From contig CAVXVN010000003.1 of assembly GCA_963765265.1 (NCBI GenBank), forward strand, positions 266,494 to 330,493: a stretch of DNA of 64,000 nt. The letters are read 5' to 3'. This DNA comes from Bacillus_BD sp963765265 (GTDB taxonomy: Bacteria > Bacillota > Bacilli > Bacillales > Cytobacillaceae). Below, in pieces: positions 9,233 to 19,903 of this stretch (positions are counted from its first letter, which is position 1; each line of letters starts with the position of its first letter). Position numbers and translations under genes: made by a program. The notes beneath the pieces are model-generated. The model was not told the origin of the DNA. It worked only from the letters and a program-made list of their open reading frames with translations, and made no database searches.

Positions 9233-10174
9233 ATGAATATTATTGATCTTCACTGTGATGCCCTAATGAAGCTACGTGATCATAAAGGAGCTTTATCTTT
9301 TGCAAATGCAAAGGAATTGAATACAAATAAAGAGAGATTAATAAAAGGGAAGGTAAAGGTGCAATGTTTTGCCATTTTTCTCGAACCGGCCATCCCATCT
9401 GATCAAAAATTTCAAGCGGCACTTGAACAAATTGACTATTTCTATCAAGAAATACTAGGGAAAAATGCAGAAATGAAACACATTACGAATTGGTCTGATT
9501 TTGATCATTTAAAAGAAGGCGAAATTGGAGCCATGCTCACTCTTGAAGGGGTAGATCCGATTGGCAATGATATCACGAAGCTAAACATACTGTACCAGCT
9601 TGGTGTTCGTTCGATTGGGTTAACTTGGAATCCTGCTAATTTGGCTGCAGATGGAGTCGGTGAGCCTCGCGGTGGTGGCTTAACTTTATTCGGAAAAGAA
9701 ATTGTACGCTGGAATAATGAACATCATGTATTAACAGATGTTTCTCATTTATGTGAACGTTCTTTTTGGGATGTGATGGAGCTGGCCAAGTATCCCATTG
9801 CGAGCCATTCCAACTCACGTAAAATATGCGATCATCCTCGTAATTTAACAGATGAACAAGCTAGGGCGATGTTTAAAAGTGGCGGAATGGTCCATGTAGT
9901 ATATTATCCTGAGTATATTCGAGAAGGTGGAATGGCGACCATTGATGATTTGATTGCCCATATTGATCATTTTTGTTCACTAGGAGGAAAGAAGCATATT
10001 GGATTAGGTTCAGACTTTGATGGCATACCAACCTTTGTTCAGGATTTAGAAGATGCCTCTCAATGCCAACATTTAATCGATAAGCTTCGCCAATATTTTA
10101 GCGAAGAGGACGTAAAAGGTTTTGCCTATCAAAATTTTCTAGATCATCGACCAAATGGTCTGCTAAGCAAATAG
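9233..10174 (+). CDS. Membrane dipeptidase-like zinc peptidase (family M19)
   Basis: This 313-residue TIM-barrel metallopeptidase is related to renal dipeptidase. The zinc ligands are visible: H7xD9 in DLHCD, Glu in LTLEGVDPIG, His in DVSHL, His in IASHSNSR and Asp in GLGSDFDG. The family cleaves dipeptides, often with a D-residue at the C-terminal side. The start is ATG 9233 with AAAGGAGTG seven bases upstream. It is monocistronic, between a terminator and the aspartokinase promoter region. There is no signal peptide, so it is cytoplasmic as in other Bacillus homologues. Confidence 0.88.
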   Translation: MNIIDLHCDALMKLRDHKGALSFANAKELNTNKERLIKGKVKVQCFAIFLEPAIPSDQKFQAALEQIDYFYQEILGKNAEMKHITNWSDFDHLKEGEIGAMLTLEGVDPIGNDITKLNILYQLGVRSIGLTWNPANLAADGVGEPRGGGLTLFGKEIVRWNNEHHVLTDVSHLCERSFWDVMELAKYPIASHSNSRKICDHPRNLTDEQARAMFKSGGMVHVVYYPEYIREGGMATIDDLIAHIDHFCSLGGKKHIGLGSDFDGIPTFVQDLEDASQCQHLIDKLRQYFSEEDVKGFAYQNFLDHRPNGLLSK

Positions 10175-10209
10175 TTAAGAAAAAGTCTGTTTTTTGAAAT
10201 TTCATTAAA

Positions 10210-10228
10210 TGTACTTTTCAAAAGTACA
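10210..10228. promoter_or_regulatory. 19-base palindrome upstream of aspartokinase III
   Basis: TGTACTTTTCAAAAGTACA is a perfect palindrome with one central base, about 100 bases before the aspartokinase start. It is probably an operator; the regulator is not identified. Confidence 0.35.
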
Positions 10229-10330
10229 AATGTCCGCGTATAACAGAAATTATCTATTGCATTTTTGCTAAAAAGAGTGGATAATAGACAAATATAATTT
10301 GACTGAAAATTAACTGTAGGGGTTGAAGAA

Positions 10331-11693
10331 GTGAAGGTTGTAAAATTTGGTGGAAGCTCTTTGGCATCGGGAACACAGGTAGAAAAAGTATATAATATTG
10401 TTTTGTCAGATCCTAATCGAAAAATTGTCGTTGTATCCGCACCGGGGAAACGTCATAGCGATGATATTAAAGTGACAGATCTATTAATATCTTTAGGGGA
10501 GAAGACCTTAAAGGGTACAAATGCGGATGATGAATTCAATACGATTATAAATAGATATTCATCCATTGCAGATGAATTGGGTCTTTCGCACACGATTATT
10601 GATGAAATAAAAGAAAATCTATTGTCGATTATGAAACAAGATAAGAAGAGTTCAGAACTTTTCATAGAAGCAATGAAGGCAAGTGGAGAAGATAATAACG
10701 CAAAATTGATCGCAGCTTTCTTCCAACATCGTGGAATTGAAGCACATTATGTGAATCCAAAGGATGCAGGGCTTTTTGTGACGGATGAACCTGGTCATGC
10801 ACAAGTTCTGCCAGAGACTTATGAAAATTTATATCAATTACGTGATCGAACAGGGATCTTAATTGTCCCAGGTTTCTTTGGCTATAACAAAGCAGGGGAC
10901 GTATTAACCTTCTCACGTAGCGGATCGGATATTACAGGCTCCATCTTAGCCAATGGTGTAAAGGCAGAGCTCTATGAAAACTATACGGATGTGGATGCCG
11001 TATATGCAGTAAATCCAAATATTGTTAAAAATCCAAAAGGAATTAGTGAGTTAACTTACCGTGAAATGCGTGAACTTTCGTATGCAGGGTTTCTCTGTAT
11101 TCCATGATGAAGCTTTAAGTCCTACGTTCCAAGCGGGTATTCCTGTCAATGTGAAGAATACGAATAATCCGTCTGCACCTGGTACAAAAATTGTTAGTGA
11201 AAGAAAGAATACAAATGGGCCAGTTGTTGGGATTGCGAGTGATGATGGTTTTTGCAGTATATATATTGGCAAGTATTTGATGAATAGAGAAATTGGATTT
11301 GGCAGAAGACTGTTACAAATTCTTGAGGATTTAAATTTGAGTTACGAGCATCTTCCTTCTGGAATCGATGATATCTCTGTTATTTTACGTGAGGATCAAC
11401 TTAATGAAGAAATTGAAAAAGAAGTCCTTGCACGGATTCAAGCGGAGCTTCAATCAGATGAAGTGAAAATCACACGTCATCTCGCTTTAATTATGGTCGT
11501 TGGCGAAGGTATGCGACGCAGTGTAGGGACAACTGCCAGAGCGGCAAAGGCTCTTGCAGAAGCGCACATAAATATTGATATGATTAACCAAGGATCATCG
11601 GAAGTAAGCATGATGTTTGGTGTAAGGGCAGATGATGAGAAAAGAGCGGTTCAAGCACTCTATAATGAGTTTTTTGCTGAAGTTTTGGTATAA
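10331..11693 (+). pseudogene. yclM: Aspartokinase III (YclM/ThrD type), frameshifted near 11091-11096
   Basis: The gene encodes aspartate kinase, first step of the Lys/Thr/Met pathway. The N-terminus VVKFGGSSLA, the SRSGSDITG substrate site and two C-terminal ACT domains (GIASDDGFCSI; LALIMVVGEGMR) are present. The protein closely follows B. subtilis YclM (454 residues). The frame breaks inside the conserved SYAGFSVFHDEAL: SYAGF is read in the first frame and SVFHDEAL one base over, so one extra base in TTTCTCTG is the simplest explanation. The start is GTG 10331. The conserved protein on both sides of the break suggests a sequencing error or a very recent mutation. Confidence 0.88.
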
Positions 11694-11810
11694 AGATTCA
11701 CTAAAAAAAATCACTATTGCTATAATTTCAAGAGTAACTAAACGACATATTTTAATAACTCTTATTTCAAAAGAACTCGTTCTTTCGTGATTAGTGGTAT
11801 TAAAGAATGA

Positions 11811-11846
11811 GGAAAAAGGCGTTGAAATCTTTCAACGCCTTTTTCC
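11811..11846. terminator. Bidirectional terminator between aspartokinase and the MFS gene
   Basis: A perfect 17-base inverted repeat (11811-11827 with 11830-11846) has A/T runs on both sides, between two convergent genes. Confidence 0.85.
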
Positions 11847-11868
11847 ATGATCATGATAGAATCTGTTT

Positions 11869-13092
11869 TCAGCTTGCTTTAGATGTTGTTTTTTCCTTTT
11901 TAGCTTGCTTGCGCAGTGCGGTTAAAAGAAAGGCACCACACAGGATGAGCAAAATACTTGTTGTAAAAAAAACGGAAGAAAAGCCAAAGAAGCCTGATAT
12001 AACGCCCCCTAATGATGGACCGATAATATTTCCAAGAAATTGGAGGCTAGTATTATAACCTAACACTTCACCTTGCATCGCAATCGGTGCTTCCTGACGA
12101 ATGTAAGCCACTCTTAGTGGAATAAGTCCACCCATCGTGACACCAAGTATGAACCGAATCGTAACAAGTTGCCAATATTCCGTAATAAAAGCACCTGGCA
12201 AATAGAAAAGTCCGGTTACAAATAGTAGGATGACGAGAAGTTTTAAGTATCCAAAACGATCGCCAATGCTCCCCCATCTTTTTGTCATTAATAAATTTCC
12301 TAAGCCAGTAGCTGAAAAAGCAACACCAGAGAAAAAGGCTAGATTCGCATAACCATGTAACTCAGTAACAAACAAGGAAAGAATAGGCTGGATACTGAAA
12401 TTAGCAATCTGAATAAGAGTAGAAAGAAGGAGAACTGAGATCATGATAGGGTTACGAACAATATGTAATAAAACTTCTTTACTTGTATAGCTTGTCTGCA
12501 TTCCGGCTTTCGTTTCTAACTTAAATTCTTTCGTTGCAAAAACGAGTACAACCGAAATAAGGATAGCAAATGAAGCCAACTGGAATGTTGAAGCAAAGCC
12601 AACAGAGTCAGCAAGCATGCCTCCAAAAAGAGGACCCATTAAGCTCCCTGTTATGTTCCCAGTTTGTAACGTTCCAAGCACACGTCCAGCTATACTTTTC
12701 GGCGTTTGTGTAGAAATAAAGGCTTGTGACATCGGGATAAATCCAGTGAAAATTCCTGTAAATAATCTTAATAGAAATAATTGCCACACTGAAGTGACAA
12801 ATCCCATTAAAAATAGTGAGGTGGCTAATCCCAGTCCAGAGAAGATGAGAATTTTTTTCCGACCGAAAGTATCTCCGATTCGGCCCCAAAGAGGTGCAAA
12901 AAGAAAAGCGGTTACAAATGTAACAGCAAAGGTCCATCCAGACCAATGCTGAACATATGTATCCGAAAAATCCCCAAAGGTTTCAATATAAAGTGAAATA
13001 AAGGGGAGAACCAATGTCATGCTTGCACCAACAAAAAAGTTTGCAAACCACATGATCCGTAAATTACGCTTTGCAATATTTTTTTCTAACAT
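11869..13092 (-). CDS. MFS multidrug-type exporter (DHA1/MdtG-like)
   Basis: The protein of 407 residues has about 12 transmembrane helices. The loop 2-3 signature GRIGDTFGRKK of the major facilitator superfamily is clear, and TGNITGSLMGPLFGG fits the antiporter motif C region of drug exporters. The C-terminal half repeats the fold (KRWGSIGDRFG). I place the start at ATG 13092 (MLEKNIAKRNLR), not at the upstream codon at 13140, because the first helix follows directly. The substrate cannot be read from sequence. An imperfect palindrome at 13151-13220 lies upstream. Confidence 0.8.
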   Translation of the reverse strand: MLEKNIAKRNLRIMWFANFFVGASMTLVLPFISLYIETFGDFSDTYVQHWSGWTFAVTFVTAFLFAPLWGRIGDTFGRKKILIFSGLGLATSLFLMGFVTSVWQLFLLRLFTGIFTGFIPMSQAFISTQTPKSIAGRVLGTLQTGNITGSLMGPLFGGMLADSVGFASTFQLASFAILISVVLVFATKEFKLETKAGMQTSYTSKEVLLHIVRNPIMISVLLLSTLIQIANFSIQPILSLFVTELHGYANLAFFSGVAFSATGLGNLLMTKRWGSIGDRFGYLKLLVILLFVTGLFYLPGAFITEYWQLVTIRFILGVTMGGLIPLRVAYIRQEAPIAMQGEVLGYNTSLQFLGNIIGPSLGGVISGFFGFSSVFFTTSILLILCGAFLLTALRKQAKKEKTTSKAS

Positions 13093-13150
13093 TATAATAA
13101 ACACTTCTTTCAACGAATAGATATTCCTAAAGAAAGGCAATGTGATAATA

Positions 13151-13220
13151 ATTGTTGATTTTGAATCGTCTAGTACCCTTTCAACCTAGATGATTCAAAA
13201 AGGATTTAACAACAATATTG
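13151..13220. other. Imperfect palindrome upstream of the MFS exporter gene
   Basis: Arms TTTTGAATCGTCTAG (13159-13173) and CTAGATGATTCAAAA (13186-13200) pair with one mismatch. Outer ATTGTTG/CAACAAT segments extend the fold. No T run follows on either strand, so it is not an obvious terminator. It may be an mRNA leader structure or an operator. The rest of 13221-13374 holds nothing that I recognise. Confidence 0.4.
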
Positions 13221-13374
13221 ACTTTCAAGGTAAAAGATTAAGACATCTTTATGATAGACCATAAAATTTAATAAATGAAGGGAATAGACTTCCAGTTAAT
13301 GTTTAGGCAATGTTCCGTCAATATCAAATGACCTAAAGAACTCTATGTTAGCAAGACAGGACTAGGGTTTTTCA

Positions 13375-13403
13375 TTGACTGACCAGTCGTTTTATCATAT
13401 AAT
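13375..13403 (+). promoter_or_regulatory. Strong sigma-A promoter of relP/ywaC
   Basis: TTGACT (13375-13380), a 17-base spacer and a perfect TATAAT (13398-13403). The spacer begins with GACCAGT, and ACTGACCAGT forms a short inverted repeat over the -35, resembling TetR-family operators. No TetR gene is nearby. Confidence 0.7.
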
Positions 13404-13530
13404 TTATAGGAAATTCATTCGAGGTGTATGAAATAGTTGAAAAGTATCGATCAAATCATTGAATTACTGAATAAGTTAGGCGTAAACGCTGAAAAGGTTA
13501 TAAAAAGCCGAAGGAGACCGATCAAAACCA

Positions 13531-14217
13531 ATGAAAGAAACTGAAGGAACATTATTTTTAAAGCAAAAAATTGCTGATACAGAGGATCTTCAAACAAATT
13601 TAGTTGAATGGAAAGACCGATTATTTATTTATAAATTTGCGCTTGAGGAAATTAATACAAAGCTAAATATTTTAAATGAAGAGTATCAGTTCATTCATAA
13701 CCATAATCCAATCGAACATATTAAATCCAGAATAAAGAGCCCTGGCAGCATGGTGAAGAAATTGCAACGAAAAGGTTTAGACGTAACCATTGACAATGCG
13801 ATTGAGTATCTTCATGATATTGCAGGAGTACGTATCACATGTTCTTTTATTTCTGATATTTACACGATGTATGAAGCCATTAGCAGACAAGATGATATCG
13901 AAGTAATTAAGGTTAAGGATTATATTGAAAATCCAAAGTCAAATGGTTATAAAAGTCTTCATATGATTGTAACCGTCCCAGTCTTCTTATCCAATCATGT
14001 TGAAAAAGTCAAAGTTGAAATTCAAATCAGAACGATTGCTATGGACTTCTGGGCGAGCCTAGAACATAAAATCTATTATAAATTTGACAAAGAAATTCCT
14101 GATGAACTTCGCTTGCAATTGAAGAAAGCAGCAGATGTAGCCCATTTTTTAGATGAAAAAATGAAAAGTATTCGTGATGAAGTTGATTTATATAAATTAG
14201 AAGAAGTAAAAATATAA
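13531..14217 (+). CDS. relP: Small alarmone synthetase RelP (YwaC, SAS2)
   Basis: This single-domain (p)ppGpp synthetase has 228 residues and no hydrolase or regulatory domain. Motifs seen are SRIKSPGSMVKKLQRKG (ATP-binding side), DIAGVRITC, NGYKSLH and VEIQIRTIAMDFWASLEHK. The sequence follows B. subtilis YwaC more closely than YjbM, especially KFALEEINTKLNILNEEYQFIHNHNPIEH spread over residues 36-63. In B. subtilis ywaC is induced by envelope stress. A long leader (about 120 bases) separates the promoter from the start; ATG 13531 has AAGGAG about 14 bases upstream. A terminator follows immediately. Confidence 0.92.
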   Translation: MKETEGTLFLKQKIADTEDLQTNLVEWKDRLFIYKFALEEINTKLNILNEEYQFIHNHNPIEHIKSRIKSPGSMVKKLQRKGLDVTIDNAIEYLHDIAGVRITCSFISDIYTMYEAISRQDDIEVIKVKDYIENPKSNGYKSLHMIVTVPVFLSNHVEKVKVEIQIRTIAMDFWASLEHKIYYKFDKEIPDELRLQLKKAADVAHFLDEKMKSIRDEVDLYKLEEVKI

Positions 14218-14262
14218 AGCATCAAAAAGGCGAAGTGAACTTCGCTTTTTTGATGCTTTTTT
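14218..14262 (+). terminator. Terminator of relP
   Basis: An inverted repeat of about 19 bases (14218-14236 with 14239-14257) is followed by T6. Confidence 0.85.
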
Positions 14263-14483
14263 ACTTACTAGAGGATGAATATTGTTGTATAACAGTTATG
14301 TGCGAAAATAATATCATTGAAATTCAAGTTTAACTTTAATATAATTTAAAATATACTAAAAATTAAGAAAAATATACTGACTAAATTTAACGCTACATAT
14401 CATAGATTGAACCAAGCCGATAAGGGATAATTATATCTCTTTACATAGATGGATTTTAAAATAAGAAAGGTTGGTGGTATTAA

Positions 14484-15849
14484 TTGACGGAATTTTTAAG
14501 CAAATTGAGCGATATTGTGTGGGGACCTCCTACGCTTATATTAATCGTTGGTACTGGACTCTTTCTAACATTACGTCTTGGTTTATATCAGTTTAGTAGT
14601 TTGCCATATGCTTTGAAACTGGCATTTTCTAAGAACCAAGATCATTCTTCTGAAGGAGATATCTCGCACTTTCAATCGTTAATGACCGCTTTAGCGGCTA
14701 CAATAGGTACCGGTAATATTGCGGGGGTAGCCACGGCTGTTGTTCTTGGAGGACCAGGTGCCGTATTTTGGATGTGGGTCACAGCGTTGGTAGGAATGGC
14801 GACCAAGTATGCTGAAGCAATTTTAGCGGTTAAATATCGTACAATTGGAAAAAATGGCCTAATGGCTGGTGGACCTATGTACTATATTGAAAAAGGTTTG
14901 GGTTGGAAATGGCTTGCAGTCCTATTTGCTCTTTTTGGTTCAATAGCTGCTTTTGGTATTGGGAGTTCAGTTCAATCCAATTCCGTTGCAGCTGCAGTTG
15001 AGTCAAGTTTTGGATTAAACCCATGGATTACGGGAATTATTTTAACCATTTTTACGGCACTTGTTATATTAGGTGGGATTCAGAGTATTGGTAGAGTAAC
15101 AGCTTTCTTTGTACCAATTATGGCTATTTTTTATGTAGTAGGCGGACTCATAATTATTTTGTTAAATACAGACCTACTTCCTTCTGCCTTATCTCTTATT
15201 TTTTCGGACGCTTTTACTGGCCAAGCTGTAGCAGGTGGAGCCATAGGGTCCGTTATCCGCTATGGAGTAGCGCGTGGTGTATTCTCAAATGAGGCAGGTA
15301 TGGGATCTGCTCCAATCGCTGCAGCAGCTGCTAAAACAGACCATCCTGGTCGCCAAGCTCTTATTTCTATGACAGGAACATTTTTAGATACGATTATTGT
15401 TTGTTCTATTACAGGTATTACTCTCGTAATGGGAGGATTATATATTGGTACGTGACTTAACGGGTGCTGCGTTAACAACGGAAACATTTAATGCGTTGCT
15501 TCCTGGCGGTGGCTGGATTGTTACAATTGGTATTATTCTTTTTGCTTATTCAACGGTATTAGGATGGGCCTATTACGGAGAAAAATGTTTTGAATACTTA
15601 TTTGGAAATAAGTCCATTACGATATACAGAGTTATTTATACGTTAACGGTACTAGTTGGTGCAGGTATGAATTTAGGATTAGTTTGGACCATTGCTGATA
15701 TCTTTAATGCACTAATGGCCATACCGAACTTGATAGGTCTTCTACTTCTATCTGGAGTTGTGGTAGCTGAAACAAGAGATTTCAAGAAAATTAGGGCTAA
15801 AGAAAAGTTTGATAGGAAACAAGCAGGTCATACGACTAACGTTTTATAA
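14484..15849 (+). pseudogene. Sodium:alanine symporter (AGCS family, AlsT-like), frameshifted near 15445-15455
   Basis: The gene encodes an integral membrane amino-acid/Na+ symporter. Family signatures are ALAATIGTGNIAGVATAVVLGGPGAVFWMW (in the third helix region), GGPMYYIEKGLG and FSNEAGMGSAPIAAAAA. The first frame stops at 15453-15455 after GGLYIGT; the second frame resumes with DLTGAALTTETFN one base over and ends at 15849. Joined length is about 455 residues, as in AlsT. TTG 14484 has AAAGG and GGTGG upstream. It is monocistronic. The single +1 shift within a conserved stretch suggests sequencing error or a recent mutation. Confidence 0.85.
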
Positions 15850-15859
15850 TATTTACAAG

Positions 15860-15893
15860 AAATGTCCGGGTCTCAGATTCGGACATTTTTTTG
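15860..15893 (+). terminator. Terminator of the AGCS symporter gene
   Basis: Arms AAATGTCCG (15860-15868) and CGGACATTT (15880-15888) are followed by T7. Confidence 0.85.
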
Positions 15894-16126
15894 TGATTTA
15901 TGTCATTGAAATGAATGGTTATTGTCGAATCGAAGGGAATTATAGTTGTTTATGTTAGAAAAATCCAGTATTTTTGATAAAAATCAAAATTAATTAACAA
16001 TGTTGTAACTATATATACATTTCTTAATAATCTCTTAATTGTTCCTTGTCTCTCTCTTAATATTCATTTATTACTATTTTAAGTAGGGAAACGTTGTTTA
16101 ATTGTGACGTCTAGAAGTTTGAGGCT

Positions 16127-16181
16127 ATAAGACAAGCTGAGCTGAGGTTAAAAGTTGAACCTCCCTTTTGGCACGTCTTAT
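16127..16181 (+). other. Nested stem-loop in the leader of the phoX-like gene
   Basis: ATAAGAC (16127-16133) pairs with GTCTTAT (16175-16181) and encloses GAGGTT/AACCTC (16144-16149 with 16158-16163). No T run follows. It lies 70 bases before the start and could be an mRNA leader element. Hexamers TTAACA (15994) and TATACA (16014) further upstream resemble PhoP box units, but their spacing is not regular. The remainder of 15894-16249 holds nothing else that I recognise. Confidence 0.35.
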
Positions 16182-16249
16182 GTTTGTAACGGTTGATTAA
16201 GACTTCTTAAAATTTCAGCGTAAAAAACGAATGGGAAGAGGGAGAAAAA

Positions 16250-17902
16250 ATGTCTGAATTAAATCGTCGTAAGTTTTTAACGTATGTTGGAACAGGGGCA
16301 GCAGCTTTAACAGTTGCTTCAACAGGTCTTGGAGGATTAGCTCCTCAAGTAGAAGCAGCAGGAAAAGATGCAGCTAATAAATTAGTAGGTTTCAAGAAAA
16401 AAGTATCAGGCTTAAATTTCAAAGCAATAGATCCATCTGATAAAGATGATATTGTCCTTCCAAAAGGATATAAATATGACGTAGTAGCTGCATATGGTGA
16501 TAAAATCAACGAAAAGGGAGATACATTTGGTTTCAACAATGACTTCACTTTGTATTTTCCAATTGATGGATCTAGCAACCGCGGATTGCTTTGGGTAAAC
16601 CATGAATATTCAAGTGATGTATTTGTTCAAGGTGTCAACAGATCAAACGGAAAATATTCAGATCAACAAATTGAATAACATGCTTATATGTACAAGGTGG
16701 TTCCATTATCGAAGTTGTCGGTGATAAAAAAGGCGGCTGGAAGATGGATACAACTTCTAAATATGCACGCCGTATCACTGGTTTAACACCATTTACATTA
16801 ACAGGACCAGCTGCAGGTTCAGCAACTGTTGGTGGAAAAACAACTGTACAAGGTACATTTGCGAACTGTTCAGGTGGTAAAACATTATGGAACACTGTAC
16901 TTTCGGCTGAAGAAAATTATGAAGAAACAGCAGAAGATGCTGGCTTGGACTCTACACACTACGGATATATCATTGAAGTGGATCCATTTGATGTTGATGA
17001 TAAAACCTTTCCAGTTAGAAAGCATACTGCATTAGGTCGATTCAATCATGAAAATGCTGCAATGGGCATAGCAAAAAGTGGCCAAGTTGTTGTTTATATG
17101 GGCGATGATAAGAAAGATGCTTGTGTATATAAATTTGTTAGTGAAGGTAAATACAATAAATCTCTTGGTAAAGAAAACTCAGCATTATTAGAAAAGGGTA
17201 CATTATACGTTGCAAATATGGGTTCTGGTAAATGGGTACCTTTAACAATGGATACTGTTCCAACCAAAAGATAAAAATGGTAAATTCAAATCACAAGCAG
17301 ACATTTGTGTTAATACACATGAAGCTGCATTGTTAGTTGGTGGAACTCCAACAGACCGTCCTGAAGATGTTGAAATTAACCCAATTGATGGCACAATTTA
17401 CATTGCACACACAAACAATGACAAGCACGGTAACTTCCATGGTCATATTACAAGATTTGTAGAAGCTAATGATGATTTAGCTTCACTTGAATTTGATTTT
17501 GAAATTTTTGCTGCTGGCGGTAAACAAAGCGGATTTAGTGCACCAGATAACTTAACATTTGATACTAAAGGTAACCTTTGGACAGTTACAGATATTTCTT
17601 CAAGCAAATTAAATGGTGGAATTTATAAGCACTTTAAAAATAACGGTATGTTCGTTATCCCAACGATTCCATACAAGAACGTGAAAGAAGATGAAGTTGG
17701 TGAGGCATACCAATTTGCTTCCGCACCACTTGAAGCAGAAATGACTGGACCATGCTTTACACCAGACGAAACAACATTATTCTTATCTGTACAACATCCA
17801 GGGGAAAATACAGAAGATGCTAAAAAACCAACAAGCATGTGGCCACATCGTAAAGGCGACACAATGCCAAGACCATCTGTTGTGGCAATTACTGGATTTT
17901 AA
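16250..17902 (+). pseudogene. PhoX-like secreted phosphatase (DUF839), broken twice (near 16673-16695 and 17262-17274)
   Basis: The N-terminus carries a twin-arginine signal (NRRKFLTYVGTG, Arg6-Arg7) ending near EAAGKD, so the product would be exported folded. DUF839/PhoX features follow: LLWVNHEYSS, LGRFNHENAAMG, VVYMGDDKKDACVYKF, RPEDVEINPIDGTIYIAHTNN and SVQHPGE. These enzymes are calcium/iron alkaline phosphatases. Break 1 has an in-frame TAA at 16676-16678 followed by a change to another frame resuming VQGGSIIEVVGD. Break 2 is a +1 shift at CCAACCAAAAGAT, where one A too many restores VPTKDKNGKFKSQADICVNTH. Break 2 looks like a homopolymer error; break 1 needs at least two changes. The whole would be about 550 residues. 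Confidence 0.8.
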
Positions 17903-17919
17903 TTGAAAATTGAATATAG

Positions 17920-17961
17920 AATACAAAAGAGTCCATCGAAAATGATGGACTCTTTTGTATT
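17920..17961 (+). terminator. Terminator of the phoX-like gene
   Basis: A perfect 18-base inverted repeat (17920-17937 with 17944-17961) with A and T runs. Confidence 0.88.
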
Positions 17962-18074
17962 TGAGGGATGAGCAACCTTTAAAGGATTGTTCGAAATAGC
18001 CAATCAACCTATGTTACAATTCAATACATAAACTTTTTCTAGCGAATATTAAATAAAGAGAGGCTGGCAGAATC

Positions 18075-19793
18075 ATGGAATTGTTAAAGGGACTAGCTGC
18101 TTCAAGAGGAATAGCCATTGCCAAAGCCTATCGTTTAGTTGAGCCAGATCTTTCAATTGTAAAGAAAGTGGTTGAAAATGTAGAAGAAGAATTAAAAAGA
18201 TTTCAAATGGCTCTTGAATCTTCTAAAACAGAACTTGAAGACATACGTGAAAAAGCACAAGTTGAGCTTGGTGCAGACAAAGCAGCCATTTTTGAGGCGC
18301 ACTTGCTCGTTTTAAGCGACCCAGAATTTGTTTCTCCGATAGGAGATAAAATAAAACTTGAAAAGGTAAATGCAGAATATGCATTAAAAGAAGTAGCGGA
18401 TAGGTTTATCACCATGTTTGAACAAATGGACAATGAATATCTGAAAGAGCGTAAGGCTGATTTTCGTGACGTGTCAAAGCGAATTCTTTCTCATTTATTA
18501 GGTGTTCAAATTGTGAATCCAAGCATGATTTTAGAAGAAGCGATTATTGTTGCAGAGGATTTAACGCCATCTGATACGGCTCAGCTAAATCGAACGTTTG
18601 TAAAAGGTTTTACCACAAATGTGGGTGGAATGACTTCACACTCTGCTATTATGGCCCATTCAATGGAAATTCCTGCAGTCGTGGGAACAAAAATGGCAAC
18701 AACAGAAATTCAGCATGGCGATTTAATTATTGTGGATGGAATTAAAGGAGAAGTTCATATAAATCCAACCAGGGAAGTAATAGCCAAGTTTGAAAAAAAG
18801 CAGGTTCGCTTTGAAGAAAAAAAAGCGAAATGGGCAAAACTAATTAATGAGCAGACGATAACATCTGATGGACATTATGTGGAATTAGCCGCCAATATTG
18901 GTACGTCCGAGGATCTTGAAAGTGTAATCAATAATGGCGGTGAAGCGATTGGCTTATATCGAACTGAATATCTATACATGGGCCGAAATGAGCTGCCTTC
19001 TGAAGAAGAACAATTCAACTCCTATAAAGCAGTACTTGAAGGAATGGACGGGAAACCTGTTGTAGTTAGAACACTTGATATTGGTGGAGATAAGGATCTT
19101 CCTTACTTAAATTTACCGAAAGAGCTGAATCCTTTTCTTGGTTTTCGTGCCATTCGACTCTGTCTAGAAGAACAGGATTTATTCCGTACGCAATTAAGAG
19201 CTCTTTTACGAGCAAGTACTTATGGAAATTTAAAAATTATGTTCCCCATGATTGCCAACTTGGATGAATTTCGTGCTGCAAAAGCAATTATAGAAGCCGA
19301 AAAGAAAGATTTGTTGGACAAAGGAATAGAAGTTTCTGATAAAATCGAACTTGGTATTATGGTTGAAATACCGTCTACTGTTGTGATGGCAGATCTGTTT
19401 GCAAAAGAAGTAGATTTTTTCAGTATTGGTACAAATGATTTGATTCAATATACCATGGCTGCTGATCGTATGAACGAAAGCGTTTCTTACTTATATCAAC
19501 CCTATCATCCTGCTATTTTAAGATTTATAAAAATGGTAATCGATGCAGCACATACGGAAGGAAAATGGGTGGGACTATGTGGAGAAATGGCAGGCGATGA
19601 AATAGCTATCCCATTATTACTCGGCATGGGTCTTGATAAGTTTTCTATGAGTGCTACATCGATTTTGAAAGTACGGTCACAGCTTCTTCAACTTTCCAAA
19701 AAAGAAATGGAAAGTTTGGTTGCACGAACACTTCAAATGGGAACCTCGAAAGAAGTAATAGAAGCTATAAAAGAAGCTACAGAGAAACCTTAA
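18075..19793 (+). CDS. ptsI: PTS enzyme I (phosphoenolpyruvate--protein phosphotransferase)
   Basis: The 572-residue enzyme transfers phosphate from PEP to HPr. The phospho-His site GGMTSHSAIMAHS (His near 191), the PEP-binding signature SIGTNDLIQYT and the C-terminal LCGEMAGD cysteine are all present. Length and domain order (HPr-binding/phospho-His N-terminal half, PEP barrel C-terminal half) are canonical. In Bacillus the main ptsI normally overlaps ptsH and lies downstream of it. Here ptsI is first, glpX follows and an HPr gene comes after that, so this could be a second EI or a rearranged main copy. It is cytoplasmic. Confidence 0.94.
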   Translation: MELLKGLAASRGIAIAKAYRLVEPDLSIVKKVVENVEEELKRFQMALESSKTELEDIREKAQVELGADKAAIFEAHLLVLSDPEFVSPIGDKIKLEKVNAEYALKEVADRFITMFEQMDNEYLKERKADFRDVSKRILSHLLGVQIVNPSMILEEAIIVAEDLTPSDTAQLNRTFVKGFTTNVGGMTSHSAIMAHSMEIPAVVGTKMATTEIQHGDLIIVDGIKGEVHINPTREVIAKFEKKQVRFEEKKAKWAKLINEQTITSDGHYVELAANIGTSEDLESVINNGGEAIGLYRTEYLYMGRNELPSEEEQFNSYKAVLEGMDGKPVVVRTLDIGGDKDLPYLNLPKELNPFLGFRAIRLCLEEQDLFRTQLRALLRASTYGNLKIMFPMIANLDEFRAAKAIIEAEKKDLLDKGIEVSDKIELGIMVEIPSTVVMADLFAKEVDFFSIGTNDLIQYTMAADRMNESVSYLYQPYHPAILRFIKMVIDAAHTEGKWVGLCGEMAGDEIAIPLLLGMGLDKFSMSATSILKVRSQLLQLSKKEMESLVARTLQMGTSKEVIEAIKEATEKP

Positions 19794-19828
19794 TCTATAA
19801 ATAGACTTGGGATTGTGCATTTTTACTG

Positions 19829-19857
19829 TTTAAAGTATTTGAAAGATGAGCTATAAT
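19829..19857 (+). promoter_or_regulatory. Candidate sigma-A promoter of glpX
   Basis: TTTAAA (19829-19834), 17 bases, then a perfect TATAAT (19852-19857), in the 110-base gap between ptsI and glpX. The genes may therefore be partly uncoupled. Confidence 0.45.
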
Positions 19858-19903
19858 TAATTATTTGAATATAGTAAAAGACCATAAAAATGAGGGATTT
19901 AGC

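Noticed and set aside
13437..13544. 35-codon frame from TTG before relP, overlapping its start
   Set aside because: The ribosome binding site is poor and the peptide (MKSIDQIIELLNKLG at its start) matches nothing that I know. A leader peptide is possible but unsupported.
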